DNA of 64,000 bases from Paralithodes platypus (lineage: Eukaryota > Arthropoda > Malacostraca > Decapoda > Lithodidae): positions 15,056,321 through 15,120,320 of the forward strand of contig CM064571.1 in NCBI GenBank assembly GCA_032716605.1, given 5' to 3'. The translations under genes were made by a program, and so were the position numbers. Positions within the stretch are counted from its first letter, which is position 1. Each line of letters starts with the position of its first letter. Of this stretch, positions 31,583-42,134 are shown piece after piece. Below the pieces are notes generated by a model. It made no database searches. It was not told the DNA's origin and worked only from the letters and a program-made list of their open reading frames with translations.

Positions 31583-32178
31583 TATCATCTCATGGTAGCA
31601 TAAATAGCACTTGAGAGTGAACAGCAGTGGCAATTTTTTACCCAAAAACTTAAATGAGAGTGAGTTAAAGATAGACAAGCCACCTTCGGATAGTGAAAAA
31701 AATAATTTTCATCAGATGTATGATCTGTCTTTAATTATCATGGGGGAGAAGCACTATGGCCAGATTATTAAACCACTTATACATCAAAGGATTTGGAGTT
31801 CACACCGCTCCAGACAAAACAATCAAGCAGGGATTAAAAAACACTCCACTTCATCCATAGACCACAAAATGCCCCTAAAAGTTCTAAATTCTTTACAAAT
31901 TTCCAGGGGGGTGGGGGGGGGGGGGGGCTTACAGCATTCCACCGGGCCAGACCTATGAGAGTTCCGTATGGAGCTCAGTGGTCTGGTTAATCTGCTCTAC
32001 ATAAATAAAATAAACAGCATCCTCCCCCCCCCCCCCCACTGCAGAGGCTTGCTTCGCTCGCATGCCACTCCACTCCACTCCCCCCATCTTGAGGGCCCTA
32101 CATATTCTAGTGCGCAGCCCCATAACATGTACATGTGGCTCTAGTTACAATTTGCTGGTTCTTAGGTAAATCTGTTCT
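31583..32178. other. Sequence with homopolymer runs, no gene recognised
   Basis: A G-rich run at about 31902-31927 and a C-run at about 32025-32038 are the main features. The segment GAGAGTTCCGTATGGAGCTC, AGTGGTCTGGTTAA near 31960 resembles 58837-58868, a probable dispersed repeat of unknown class. Confidence 0.4.
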
Positions 32179-32182
32179 TTAA

Positions 32183-33172
32183 CCCACTGAGCCCCAGCTA
32201 GTTTATAATAAATGTACCACCCAGGACCGGCAGGTTTTGAATTTTTTTTTCTCCAGAAAACACCAGGAATGGGTTAGGAATGAAGGAAAACCCACAAAAA
32301 AATGATCCCCTAGGTCATTAAGGGGTCCTACGGTGCGCCTGAAAGTCCGATTTACAAGAGGGGAAATGTGTAGGCAAAAACAGGTTTTTGCGCACTCATG
32401 CGCACGCGGTTGGACTTTGAGAGTTTTCAACCATCGGCATTGTTGTTTGGGATACTTACACAGTTCCCATACAAATCTGAGCCCTCTAGGTGCCATAGGA
32501 CCGGAGTAATTAACCCGGTGAGACCCAGCGTCGCACGTGTTGCGTCGGCAGTGTTTGATCACCAACTCCCAGCGACGCATCACGTGCGTCCGACATATAA
32601 AAAACACTTACGTGGCTCGTAAGGTAGGAAATGGCGGGAGAATAGGAGGGGGAGGTACCGTAGTGTGTGTGGGAGCCGGGCCAGTAGGTGTGAGCGGGCC
32701 GAGACAGCCGCGTGGCTGGTGGTGGTGGGCTTAGTGGGGATAGTTTACACCCCTAGTTCACCGCCACTTTGAACCTTCATTACTCCGGTCGTATGGGAGC
32801 TAGAGGCTTGAGATTTATGTGAGATACTCCTTAGGATGTATGCCGTACAATGCCATACTCAGTTTTTACCCTAGTGCTCCCGGGCGGGTGGTCATGCGGG
32901 GGAGACAAACTATTGAAACCCCCCCCCCCCCAAATGACCGAAATGAGTTTTTTTTTACTTTTGTCTTCATTTCTCACCATTCTCTTCCATTTTGGCTCAA
33001 CAAATTTTTTTGAGGCTCCCCCCCCCCCCCAAAAAAAAATGTCAGAGGTGATTTTTTTTTGTTTTTTTTCATTTCTCATCCTTGTCTTCCATTTTAGCAA
33101 ACAAAAAAAATAAGTGAAAATGGCTTGGGACTGGGGTGAACAAAATATTATAACTAGCCGGGGCTCAACGGG
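32183..33172. mobile_element. Palindromic TTAA-flanked element (piggyBac-like foldback)
   Basis: TTAA at 32179-32182 and 33173-33176. The ends are ~30-bp inverted repeats, CCCACTGAGCCCCAGCTAGT (left) and in complement CCCGTTGAGCCCCGGCTAGT (right). Inner segments also pair: CATACAAATCTGAGCCCTCT near 32469 with AGAGGCTTGAGATTTATGTG near 32801, both next to an ATTACTCCGGT/ACCGGAGTAAT joint. Four C/A or T homopolymer tracts lie at 32918-33070. No transposase. Confidence 0.65.
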
Positions 33173-33259
33173 TTAACAGTGACGCATACGTATGCGTCGC
33201 TGGGGTTTAGCGTTACAAACATTGCCGACACACTGTTTGCGTCGCTGGGGTTCTGTGGG
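32514..33259. mobile_element. Second TTAA-type element interleaved with the first
   Basis: TTAA at 32510-32513 and 33260-33263. The left end CCCGGTGAGACCCAGCGTCG and the right end in complement CCCACAGAACCCCAGCGACG share the CCCAGCGNCG core. Its right end lies beyond the right end of the element ending at 33172, so the two are interleaved rather than neatly nested. GACGCATACGTATGCGTC at 33181-33198 is a perfect palindrome. Confidence 0.5.
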
Positions 33260-33546
33260 TTAAAAGCCGGCTTTGTGTTCGAGTACCTGTATCAACAAAA
33301 ATTATTTACCCTTATCAACTCCATTACTGCAATGATACATTGTACAGTACTCTTAGTTTTCTGGATATCACTATATCATTATAAGCTCAGAAAAGGGGGA
33401 AACATATAGTCAAATGGATCAAGTAACTTAATGAGTAACAAGTAAAATTAATCTTAGAATTGAACACATAAAATGTTGATGGTTAATTGCATCCCTTTAA
33501 ATGATGTGGTAAAGCTTATTGGTGCCTCTGCCACTCCGACCCCCTG

Positions 33547-33651
33547 CTAGTACTGAACCTCCTCTGGCTGAAGCTTCACATCCAGTTCACTGGCCAACCA
33601 CAGCTTCTTACTGAACCCTCGGTGACGCCCCAGGTCAGACACATTTGCCTC
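33547..33651 (-). CDS. Last exon of retinol-dehydrogenase-like short-chain dehydrogenase gene
   Basis: On the minus strand the acceptor TACTGTTTTCTAG is followed by GAGGCAAATGTGTCTGACCT; the frame reads EANVSDLGRHRGFSKKLWLA then SELDVKLQPEEVQY-stop, 34 residues plus TAG at 33549-33547. In RDH11-14-type dehydrogenases the last residues follow the 'GKYF.DCK' segment with an acidic and lysine-rich helix of the form '..A.KLWE.SE.LV.L', which this resembles. The exon begins in phase 0, matching the phase-0 end of the exon at 40980-41069. The catalytic YxxxK and Rossmann fold lie in upstream exons not seen here. No polyadenylation signal was identified with confidence. Confidence 0.75.
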   Translation of the reverse strand, partial: EANVSDLGRHRGFSKKLWLASELDVKLQPEEVQY

Positions 33652-33993
33652 CTAGAAAACAGTAGAATATGGTACTGTATATACATTTTATCCTGTGTAA
33701 GCATGAGTATCAAAACACTGCCCTAATTAACAAGAATATAATAAGTTAAATTATTGTTATTCTGTAAAATTACGGGAGAATACAGAGTGAAATACATGTA
33801 TATTACTTTTGGTCAGACCCAAGATACCAAAATGCCTGGGAGACTGAGAAAACCTTCAAACTCGGCACAAAGACCGAGGGTCACCCTTTGGCCTGCATCT
33901 ATAAGAAGGTAGGGAAAGTGAGAAGCTTTGTTGAAAATTTATCATTAATTTGTAAAAGGTGTGATAATGTGAGATCTATAAATGGATTCCAGA
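33652..33993. other. Intronic sequence 3' of the RDH intron start
   Basis: Plain AT-rich intron sequence between the RDH last-exon acceptor and a hAT MITE. Nothing recognised. Confidence 0.5.
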
Positions 33994-34382
33994 TTGGGAT
34001 GTACCAATGTATCTGTATCAAAGGTATCTGCCTGTTTTAGGGGTATCGGTGAAATATTGGATGATACTGCCGATAATTTAAACTGTATTTACGATCTGTA
34101 TTTTCCCCTCTTTAATAATTTGTTGATCAATCCTTTCCCTGTTTAGAGACTTCAGTCACTTTAGGTTTGGCTATTGACTGACTTAAGTTCATGTCATGGG
34201 TGTCAATGAGGTTAAGACTTAAGATTTACGATTATGAGACTAATGTTATTTCCTACTTACATTCACAATTGAATTTTCTAGAAGGAAGTATCGGTATCGG
34301 CTAAGTATCGGAATATCGGTATCGACTCTAAACCGAGTGTCGGTATCGGCCAAAATATTGGTACTGTATCGGTACATCCCTA
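33994..34382. mobile_element. hAT-like MITE with GGGATGTACC ends
   Basis: Inverted repeats TTGGGATGTACCAATGTATC and, in complement, TAGGGATGTACCGATACAGT bound 389 bp. The flanks ATTCCAGA (33986-33993) and TTTCCAGA (34383-34390) are an 8-bp duplication with one mismatch. The interior has repeated GTATCGGTATCGG words and no transposase. It sits in the RDH-like intron. Confidence 0.7.
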
Positions 34383-34452
34383 TTTCCAGAGTAAACATCA
34401 GAAAGTAGGATATATACGGTATATAGAAAAGCACATTAGTTGCATCTAACTA

Positions 34453-34592
34453 GGCAAAACTGCCTGTGACGAGTGCCTACCCCAGAGTTGAAAGAGTGGC
34501 AGGGCCAAATTCAAGGAATATTCAAGCCAAAATATCTGGACACACAGTTTGAAGCAATTCAAGTTATAGGATGAGGGAAAGATGGATTCAGG
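34453..34592 (+). repeat. Dispersed repeat, second copy of 4169-4310
   Basis: GGCAAAACTGCCTGTGACGA to GATGGATTCAGG matches 4169-4310 in order and orientation. Confidence 0.7.
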
Positions 34593-35708
34593 TTCTTATG
34601 GTACGTACTCAACAAGAGAAATGAGAACACAGGAAGATATATGCATAAAACAACTATTTGTAGGTATGGTTACTTGTACAAAACAAACGTTAAATATGGG
34701 AAAATAAATACTGTACAGGTAAACATAATAGCGGATGAATCTGCTGTATCACATTTTAGACAATCTCGCGATGCAAGAGCCACCACAGTCAGTACTGTAG
34801 TGGAAATCCAGCAGGTTCACTTTTTCTTATTTTGGCTCTACGACAACTTTTGTCTTGGTGTTCAATGTCGTGGAGCAGCCGTTTTGGAGTACTGCGTCAA
34901 AGATTCCGGAGACGACAAAATTCCATTCTGCAAAACACAGCCCTCTTCCTAGTGGAATCAGGGATACAAAATAGTAAGTGGCAAATGAGACGACAACTGG
35001 GCCAGGCTGCCTCGGTCAAAATGTCAAAGGGGGGGTGAGGAAAAATAGTATCATTGCTGCTTTCCTCGGGGTGTCATCAGGGGCATCGCCGGCTGTCACA
35101 CTTGCAGCCCGGTTTCGTTGGTACGGTGGCGCCCTGGTTGTCGTCTTCCAAATCGGTCAGCTTAGGGGTGCTCAGGTCCTCGGCTCGTTCTCCTCAGGTC
35201 TCGCTCACTTCCTCAGCAGCAGGTAGCAATTTGGCGTCTTTGGACGGACATCTCTGCCACTCGGCTAGCGTCCATGGTAGTTATTCCTCCCAAACAGCAC
35301 CTCGAAACAGCTATCAGCATCTCCCAAATAGTGGTTGTGGATCAGAGTCCTCAACTCCGATACTTGGGGGCATTCGGCTACCTGAGGCGAGTCTACAGGT
35401 GGCTGTGGTAAGCGAGAGGAAAATTAGTACATTTTTGTATTTATTTGTTTCTTCCTTTTGTGTATACAGTAGGCCTCTCAGCTCGCAATTACCGTCCACT
35501 GGGATGTTCTCACCAACGAATACCCCAAGTGCCCACTTGACTATACTGTAGTAGGAGGAGGGGAGTACTGCAAGGGTAACTAAGGGGGAGAGCTGTGCTC
35601 AAGGTGAGCTTCAGTTGAGCTAGTTGAACTGTGGTCAGAGCTGGTTTCCAGGGCCTTTTATGGCCCAGGGCTGGTCCCTGCCTCAGCCTCCATTTCCAGG
35701 CTCGACTC
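34593..35708. other. Unclassified intronic region with several unlinked ORFs
   Basis: Open frames of 103, 82 and 165 codons (34641-34952, 34978-35226, 35054-35551) overlap in different frames and resemble no known family. No LTRs, terminal repeats or RT motifs were found. CCAGGGCCTTTTATGGCCCAGG near 35648 is a near-palindrome. Confidence 0.35.
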
Positions 35709-35711
35709 TTG

Positions 35712-35775
35712 ATTGCGCAGTGGCAGTATCGTAACCAATGAGGATAAGGCTCTGCACCAAGGCTACAAAAAAAAA
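35712..35775 (+). pseudogene. U4 snRNA-like retropseudogene fragment
   Basis: ATTGCGCAGTGGCAGTATCG followed by TAACCAATGAGGATAAGG at 35712-35749 matches the 5' end of metazoan U4 snRNA (TTGCGCAGTGGCAGTATCGT, AGCCAATGAGGTTTA) with only a few differences. The match is lost after ~40 nt. An ACAAAAAAAAA run at 35765 may be a retroposition tail. It is too short to be a functional U4: no Sm site or 3' stem-loop. It lies 35 bp before a tRNA-like SINE head. Confidence 0.65.
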
Positions 35776-35810
35776 TTGGTTAAAGTTTTCGCCATACTTA
35801 ACATCTTCAA

Positions 35811-36056
35811 GCGGCTCGCTTGGTGTAGTGACTAGCGTCTCGGACTTCCACCCAGAAGGCCCGGGTTCGCGCCCACGCTCGGCGCATTAAAGATTTTTCA
35901 CAAGCACTGAGTCGTTACCATCCCTCATGAGCAAAGGGATGGGGTAGTAGTACAGGACCCCAATGGAAATACGCCTAATCGGCCATATTGAGCTATCCTT
36001 AGCTAGCTTAGCATGCGCTAGCTTTAAGAACTATTATTATTATTATTATTATTATT
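35811..36056 (+). mobile_element. tRNA-derived SINE with (ATT)n tail
   Basis: GCGGCTCGCTTGGTGTAGTG begins a tRNA-like head with an A box (TTGGTGTAGTGACTAG, 35820-35835) and a B box (GGGTTCGCGCC, 35863-35873). An unrelated body and (ATT)9 at about 36030-36056 follow. The anticodon arm is imperfect, with one mismatch in a five-pair stem, and there is no discrete 3' acceptor end, so it is a SINE and not a tRNA gene. The ATT tail matches that of LINE D (40605), a possible partner. Confidence 0.75.
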
Positions 36057-36300
36057 ATAAAACTTCCGCACACCTCGGTTAGGCTACCCCCAAAGGGTAG
36101 CCAAGTCGCACCTCACCTGCCCGTGGTATCCTCGCAGACACCCATTGTTTCCTTTTTCCATATCCTACTTTTTCATTTTGGGTGACACAAACAGGGGCAG
36201 TGCTACCTGGGGCCTGTCCCAGGTAGTTTTCAATTTTTGTTTTGTAATAAATATCTTATTCTGTGAACCGAAACCACTGCCATCTCAGCCCATTGCCACC

Positions 36301-37511
36301 ATGAGTTTATGCCCTAAGTGCGACTCCCAGGTCACCAGTAGGGGGTTCAAGTGTGCCAGATGCTGTTCTTGGTACCACCCCCTATGCTCTGGACTTCCTG
36401 AGAGTCTCTGTAAGGACTATGCGTTATTCCAAAAAATCCATACATTCGGATGGAGGTGGTTCTGTCACAACTGCCCCTCGGATGTCGAGAACGCATTGGT
36501 CAGCTCGCAGGCCACAACGGATCTGAAGGACGCCATAGTGAGTGAAGTCTCTGGCGCCCTTGCTGCTGTGGCAAGTCAGATTGAAAAAATGGGAGACCGA
36601 ATTACCAACCTTGAAACTAACGCTGCCACACCAGACATTCCCTCGTTCGCCAGAATTGTCCAGCAAACGTTAGAAGACACAAAAAAGGAGCCTACCAAGT
36701 GCACCACAGAGGTGGTGGACGGTGGGAAGAAAAAAACTATCTGGGACCATCAAGTCCTAATAGTTAAGCCCAAAGATAGTACCTCTGAGCCCGCAAGCCA
36801 ACCTGATACTAAGGCTATTGAGAAAGCTTTGGCTGCAATCCCAATAAATAAATGTACTATAACTGAATCAGGTGCTTTAGTAGTACGACTTCCATCAAAG
36901 AAAGCCAAAGAGGATGCAGGGAAGGCCATCAACCAGTGACTGACAGCATCTTCAGTGTGTCAGAACCTAAGAAGATGCTACCAAAAATTACCCTGGTTGG
37001 TATCTCTACTGATACTGATGACGACGAGATCATCCCCAGCATCCTAAGCAAGAATCCAAGCATAAAGTCTCTGTTCGACGAGGGCCTAACTCTAAATTTA
37101 GTGTTCACTAAGCAGAAAAAGGATGCACATACAAAAACAGCAGTAGTAAAAATGTCTCCTGAAATACGCTCTTCAATTGTCAATGAGGGCAACTCTGGGT
37201 ATGTTGGACTCACTAAATGTCGTGCTTACGATCGCTTCTGGGTGACGCAATGTTACCATTGTCAGGGTTTTGGTCATACTTCTGACAGGTGTACCCAGAA
37301 AGGTGAGGACCCTAAATGTAGTTTCTGCGCTGGTACTCACAGTTCAAAAGGCTGCACAAATATAGCTTCCCCTAAATGCATAAATTGTGTAAACTCCTCA
37401 TCAGTCACAGAGCCACCAACTCATTTTGCTTCAAGTAGAAATTGTCCTCTTATGATAGCCCAAAGAAATAGACTTATCGAAAACACCAATTTTGTGAGTT
37501 CAAAAAACTGA
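36301..37511 (+). pseudogene. LINE D ORF1: PHD finger and CCHC zinc-knuckle protein, one frameshift
   Basis: ATG at 36301 in a strong context (GCCACCATGA) was chosen over the longer open frame from 36145. The protein opens with a PHD-type finger (CPKCDSQVTSRGFKCARCCS, WYHPLC, WFCHNC), then a coiled-coil-like segment (ASQIEKMGDRITNLETNAA) and a Lys-rich linker ending at 36939. The frame slips near 36936 and continues with a gag-like region. This holds zinc knuckles CYHCQGFGHTSDRC and CSFCAGTHSSKGC and a further Cys pair (CINC), ending at 37511. Combined length is about 400 residues. Such proteins bind the element RNA in related LINEs. A single frameshift separates the halves, so it is non-functional or the join is an error. 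Confidence 0.8.
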
Positions 37512-37531
37512 AAAACGTCCCAAGGAGCCGG

Positions 37532-40435
37532 TTGAAACTGGGCATGCTAAATGTTCGTTCCATGCGCAACAAGATGGATTACATTGGTGAGGTCTTGGAT
37601 GAGCTCGGTCTCGATATATTTTGCCTCACTGACACCTGGTTGTTTGAGTCAGATCTAAATATTATTCAAGCTGCGTTGTCTAAAACTCATTCAATAATAA
37701 GTGTTCCTAGGTCTTGTAGTGATCATCCGGGTGGTGGAGTAGCGCTTTTATACTCTACGTCACTAGTAAATATCTCTCAGATAAGTCATAACCCAGCCCC
37801 TCTTTTTTATGAACTGTTGGAATTGGAAATAAAAGTTTGTCAACAAATCCTAAGACTAGCAGTTATTTATAGGCCTGGCCATCGAGGAACAGATAGAGGT
37901 TTTATGGATAAGTTTGGACAGTTTCTTGAGGAGTTTTCTGCCAAAACTGGAAGACTCTTGATATGTGGAGACTTTAATTACTGGATCGACAACCCTCATC
38001 CGAAACCATTTTCCTCCAAGTTCCTTGAATTGACTGACCAGAATAATTTTGTAAATCACGTGTCCAACCCAACTCATATCTCAGGACACACCCTTGACTT
38101 GGTTCTGTCTCCCACCAGTTGTGATGGTCTTCTGGATGTTGAGGTTCTGGACTCTTCTATTTTTGATCATTCTCTGGTTACTTTCGGCTTTGATTTCCTT
38201 AAGCCGCCCATATACGAGAGAGTGATCAGGTTTAGAAACTACAGAAATACTGACCAGAATATTGCTTGCAATGAAATAAGATAGCACCTTGCAAGTATTG
38301 ATACTTCCAATCTTTCTTCAGACGAGCTGGTGGAGGTACACAATGGCGCACTTAAGTCTGTGTTTGATCATCACTATTGGGAGGTAGAAAAGAGAATCAT
38401 AGTGCGAGATGACTCACAATGGTACAGCCCTCGAGTCAAATTTCTTAGAAGAGAGCGTAGAAGAGCCGAACGTAAATGGCGGGAAAAAAAAACCTGACAT
38501 CACATCGCTGCCATACATGTTGGCAAAAAGAGCCGTAGTCCACACAATCAAAGATGAAAAGAAAGCATATTATCAGGGGAAAGTCGAGTCATGTGGTGGT
38601 GATCAGAGAAAGCTGGCTTCGGTTGTCAGTAACTTACTTGGAAAAAGACACGTGAACTCAAGACCTTCTGCATCTGATGCGGAGTTAGCTGCAGACTTTG
38701 TCACATTTTTTACTAGCAAGATAACTCGTATGAGACATGAACTGGATGAAGGCCCCTCTAATGAAGAATATTCAATTGTACCCCAACCACGACATACTCC
38801 TAATAGTGTACTCTCATCATTCCATCCGGTAGAGGCTGATGTTGTCTCATCCTATATAAGAAACCTTAATAAAACATTTTGTCCATTGGATCCTATAAAC
38901 GTTTCCAAACTACCTGGTGTATATGATCATGCAGTGGAACTTATTTCCAAAATAGTTACCAAATCTTTCTCCGAAGGCAGCTTCCCAATGTCTGCAAAAC
39001 TTGCCTTGCTCCGACCTATCCTCAAGAAACTTGGACTTGATGTGGAGAACATGTCGAACTACCGTCCTGTCTCCAACTTGTCTTTTTTATCAAAGATATT
39101 AGAGCGTGGCATACTTGATCAACTGCTGCCGCTACTTCAGAAAAATGAAACTACAGTATTCCTATTTTTCAGTCTGCTTATCGGCAGCATCATTCGACTG
39201 AGACAGCATTGATCAGAATACATAACGATTTAGTCAAGAACACTTGCGACGGTGAGATCTCATTGTTGGTTTTACTTGATCTCTCTGCAGCCTTTGACAC
39301 AGTGGATCATGAGCTGCTATTGAGTGATCTTTATGACTGTGGTGTGCGTGACTCTGCTCTCTTGCTTCTCGGGTCATACTTGTCAGGTAGATCCCATTGT
39401 GTGATGGTGAATCGGATAGTCTCGGACTCGGCACCCCTGCTCTATGGCGTTCCGCAGGGATCAGTGTTGGGTCCTGTCCTGTTCACGATATACACTAGTG
39501 GCTTGTCTCTTCTGCTTCGTGCACACAGTGTCACCTATCATTTCTGTGCTGATGACACCCAGATTTACGTGAGGATCACAGGTATAGCTGATACACAGAG
39601 GAAGGTGGAAATGCTGATGACCGATATAAAGAAGTGGATGAGGAAAAGAAAACTTAAACTAAATGATAACAAAACTGAAATTCTCATCATCCGAGGAAAC
39701 AGAAGGGCTACTGACGCAGTAAATGCCCTCTCCATCGATACAGGTGACTCACAGCTGCAACCAGTAAACTCTCTTCGAAATCTGGGAGTGTATCTGAACT
39801 CAAGACTGGATTTTAAGGAGCACATAAATCAGATTGTCAAAAGTTGCTACCTACACATCAGAAATCTCTACTCGGTGAGGCAGTTTATACCTAGACGTTG
39901 TCTTCTGCCTGGTCCACTCATTGATATTCTCTCGTGTTGATTATTGCAATGCCTTATTCGTGGGTCTTCCAAATTACATATTAAAGAAAGTACAATCTGT
40001 TCTGAACAGAGCTGCAAGACTCATTTTTGGAATTCCACCAGGAACCCTTACCACTTCTTATCACATCGAACTGCACTGGTTACCAATAAAAGCTAGAATA
40101 GAATTCAAGTTGTGTCTGGTAACTTTCAAGGTCCTCAAATTTGTTGAGCCCGGGTATCTTGCAGAGCTGCTCAGGCGTCCACCGGCACGCCCCATGGTGT
40201 AGTTGTGCGCCATGATGATGACCCCCTGCGTCTTGATGAGCCGTGGGCTTTCCGGCAGTCATCTTTCTTTGAGAGATCATTCTCTTACATGGCTCCAAGG
40301 TTATATAACAGACTGCCACTGACCACGAGACAACTAAGTTCTGTTGAGTGCTTCAAGAGGCAACTTAAGACTTTTCTCTTTGAAAGAAGCTATGATCTCG
40401 AGAGGGATGTCATCATCGAGGGCTATAGGGTGTAA
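37532..40435 (+). pseudogene. LINE D ORF2: endonuclease and reverse transcriptase, several lesions
   Basis: The endonuclease (37532-38284) shows KLGMLNVRSMRNKMDYIGEV, LTDTWL, GGGVALLYS, VIYRPGHRGT, LICGDFNYWIDN and the terminal FDHSLVTFGF, then a stop at 38282-38284. After a shifted stretch the linker and RT run from AVVHTIKDEKKAYYQGKVES through SNYRPVSNLSFLSKILER to 39212. A shift then leads to LLDLSAAFDTVDHELLLSDL, YGVPQGSVLGPVLF and the catalytic FCADDTQIYV. A further shift near 39921 reaches VDYCNALFVGLPNYILKKVQ and AARLIFGIPPG. A stop at 40200 separates the last block, ending SLERDVIIEGYRV-like at 40435. At least four breaks. Confidence 0.85.
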
Positions 40436-40605
40436 GCTATTTGCCACTGCTGGTGGCTGGGTGATGCGTATAGGTTTTGTGTTTCATTGATTTAAGCGAT
40501 TCGTGTTTTGTTTTTTTGGTTTGGTTTTCGTTTTCGAGCGCCAGTGAATTCTGCGGAAAAATTGGCGCTTGTGAGAAATAAGTAACATGCTTATTATTAT
40601 TATTA

Positions 40606-40979
40606 TTGGTCCCTGGGTTGGTGGTTGGGCAAACCACAGCGCTTGGCTCCACCCCTGGCTTCTTCAAGGCGTCTGATCCTGGAAAAGAGTGAAACTTTTG
40701 CCATCTTGGGAGAGAGACATGGCGAGTGCTTTGGCCAATTTTCTTGGGCGATGAGGGCAGGGATTCCCCGGTTTCTCGGAGCTGGAATGAAGGGGGCATG
40801 GGCCTCTCCTTTTGTTGTGGCAAGTGCAACACAGGACAACAGTATACATTCGCCTTCTGGATTTCTCCTTCCGTATACCTCCATGCACACCCTCAAATGC
40901 ACTTTAATCAATTTGAAGTGTAATAAAGTCATCATCATCCTAAAGGGGATAACCAAAAGGAACTGATTGGGTACTGTAC
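40606..40979. other. Unclassified retroelement-like 3' UTR between LINE D and the RDH exon
   Basis: Ends in GTGTAATAAAGTCATCATCA near 40920-40938, which looks like a polyadenylation signal followed by short CAT repeats, as in LINE 3' ends. No protein motif was recognised. The donor GTACAGT for the RDH exon on the minus strand lies at 40979-40973. Confidence 0.35.
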
Positions 40980-41069
40980 CTTGCAGTCTACAAAGTATTT
41001 CCCTGTGATGTTTTCTACCTCCTCTGACACAGCCAAGTGGATGGTGGTCTGAGCACCCAAATCACAGTC
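40980..41069 (-). CDS. Penultimate exon of retinol-dehydrogenase-like gene
   Basis: A 90-nt exon on the minus strand. Acceptor ATTTATTTCCCAG, then frame DCDLGAQTTIHLAVSEEVEN followed by ITGKYFVDCK, then donor AAG|GTACAGT. 'GAQT.IyLA.s.eve.vtGkYF.DCk' is a characteristic C-terminal segment of RDH11-14-type short-chain dehydrogenases, NADP(H)-dependent, usually membrane-associated enzymes that interconvert retinal and retinol. The exon starts and ends in phase 0 and splices cleanly to 33651-33547. Upstream exons with TGxxxGxG and YxxxK should lie at higher coordinates but were not found up to 64000; they may be beyond the window. There is no frame damage, in contrast to all surrounding ORFs. 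Confidence 0.8.
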
Positions 41070-41154
41070 CTGGGAAATAAATAAATATATATATATATAC
41101 ATATGAATGGTAAGGTGGGTGATAGGAAAGTTGAGGGAGGGTGGGGGGTACCGT

Positions 41155-41325
41155 CAAAGGTACACAGGAGTACAAAGGAAATCAAGCAACAACAGTTCTA
41201 GTGACCCTTCTAGGCTGCTTGTCCTCCAAAACACTGAGGATCAAGTGTCCAAACAGTGGTTTAGAGTGAGTAAGGGAACATTGAAAAGGGAACTACTGCC
41301 CTGGAACTAATGTCCGTGGCATGGG
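41155..41325 (-). mobile_element. CR1 family F 3' UTR fragment inside LINE B1
   Basis: GGAGTACAAAGGAAATCAAG through GGAACTAATGTCCGTGGCA is the complement of the CR1 3' UTR at 23460-23620. It breaks the B1 endonuclease frame between GGTACCG and GGGAATGGTAGTGCA. Confidence 0.8.
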
Positions 41326-41782
41326 AATGGTAGTGCACTTGTGGACATATGTGTGGGGAGGAGGTTGTGGATAGCCAACACCTTCTTCAGACACAGAATG
41401 ATACACAGGTACACGTGGAAACGGGTGTGGACGATGAAGGATAAGACAGTGGTGGAACGAAAGTCATTGATTGATTATGTATGTGTGGATGAACGAATGA
41501 AGAAATCTGTGATGGATGCTAGGGTGTATAGGGGTATTGGAGGGGGTCTGTCTGATCATTATGTAGTAGTAGCTAGTACAAAAGTAGTACAAAAGAAGTG
41601 GGTGAGGAGAGCTAGAGGGAGGTGAGAGGAAGGTGGAATGGTGAGGAGAGTGGAGAGGTTACAGGAGGAGGAAATCAGGGAAGAGTACAGGAGAGCAGTA
41701 GAAAGACGACTAGGTGGGTTCGACCTGGAAGTTATGGAGGAAGTGGAGGAGATGAGCAAGGTGTTTAAGGAAGAGATCTGTG

Positions 41783-42102
41783 CAGATATTTTCACAGCAA
41801 TTGTTCCGAGGAACTTGCTTCAATTGTGCCGCCTCTCCACCTTTCCCCGTAGAACTAGGGCAGCTGAGAGTGCCCATGAATTTACACTTTCTCCTCCACA
41901 ATGCAGAACTTCTGCTTATCAGAATTCATTTATCCCCAGAGCTACTACTCTTTGGAATTCACTTCCTCGAATTGCTTTCCACAAACTTACAATCTACAAA
42001 TGTTTAAGTCCAGTTGTTACAAACATTTTATGAATGGAGGATGCCTTTAGGCACATGGACCTTTTTGTTTTATCTGTGTTTTTCCTTCCTCCATTCATTG
42101 TC

Positions 42103-42134
<32 letters not shown>
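41783..42134 (+). mobile_element. Jockey-like LINE G 3' fragment with poly(A) (copy G3), inside LINE B1
   Basis: GATATTTTCACAGCAATTGT to CTTAAAAAAAA repeats 15178-15524 almost exactly, ending in ~27 A at 42108-42134. The B1 linker resumes at TGCATGTCAGGTGTGAGG, with TGCA shared at the joint. Confidence 0.85.

Larger units (their letters stand above)
36060..40605 (+). mobile_element. Nearly complete L2/CR1-like LINE (family D) in the RDH-like intron
   Basis: Order: 5' UTR, ORF1 with PHD and CCHC fingers, ORF2 with endonuclease and RT, 3' UTR, then (ATT)n at about 40590-40605. A 5'-truncated copy is at 45012-45822. The ATT tail and the LLDLSAAFDTVDHELLL-type RT suggest an L2-like or neighbouring (Daphne/Crack) clade. 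The exact clade needs a tree. Confidence 0.85.

Noticed and set aside
34593..35708. LTR retrotransposon or gene with ORFs of 103, 82 and 165 codons
   Set aside because: No LTRs, primer-binding site or conserved protein motif, and the ORFs overlap in different frames.
35811..35885. Functional tRNA gene
   Set aside because: A and B boxes are present, but the anticodon arm and 3' acceptor strand do not fit and the sequence continues into a SINE body with an (ATT)n tail.
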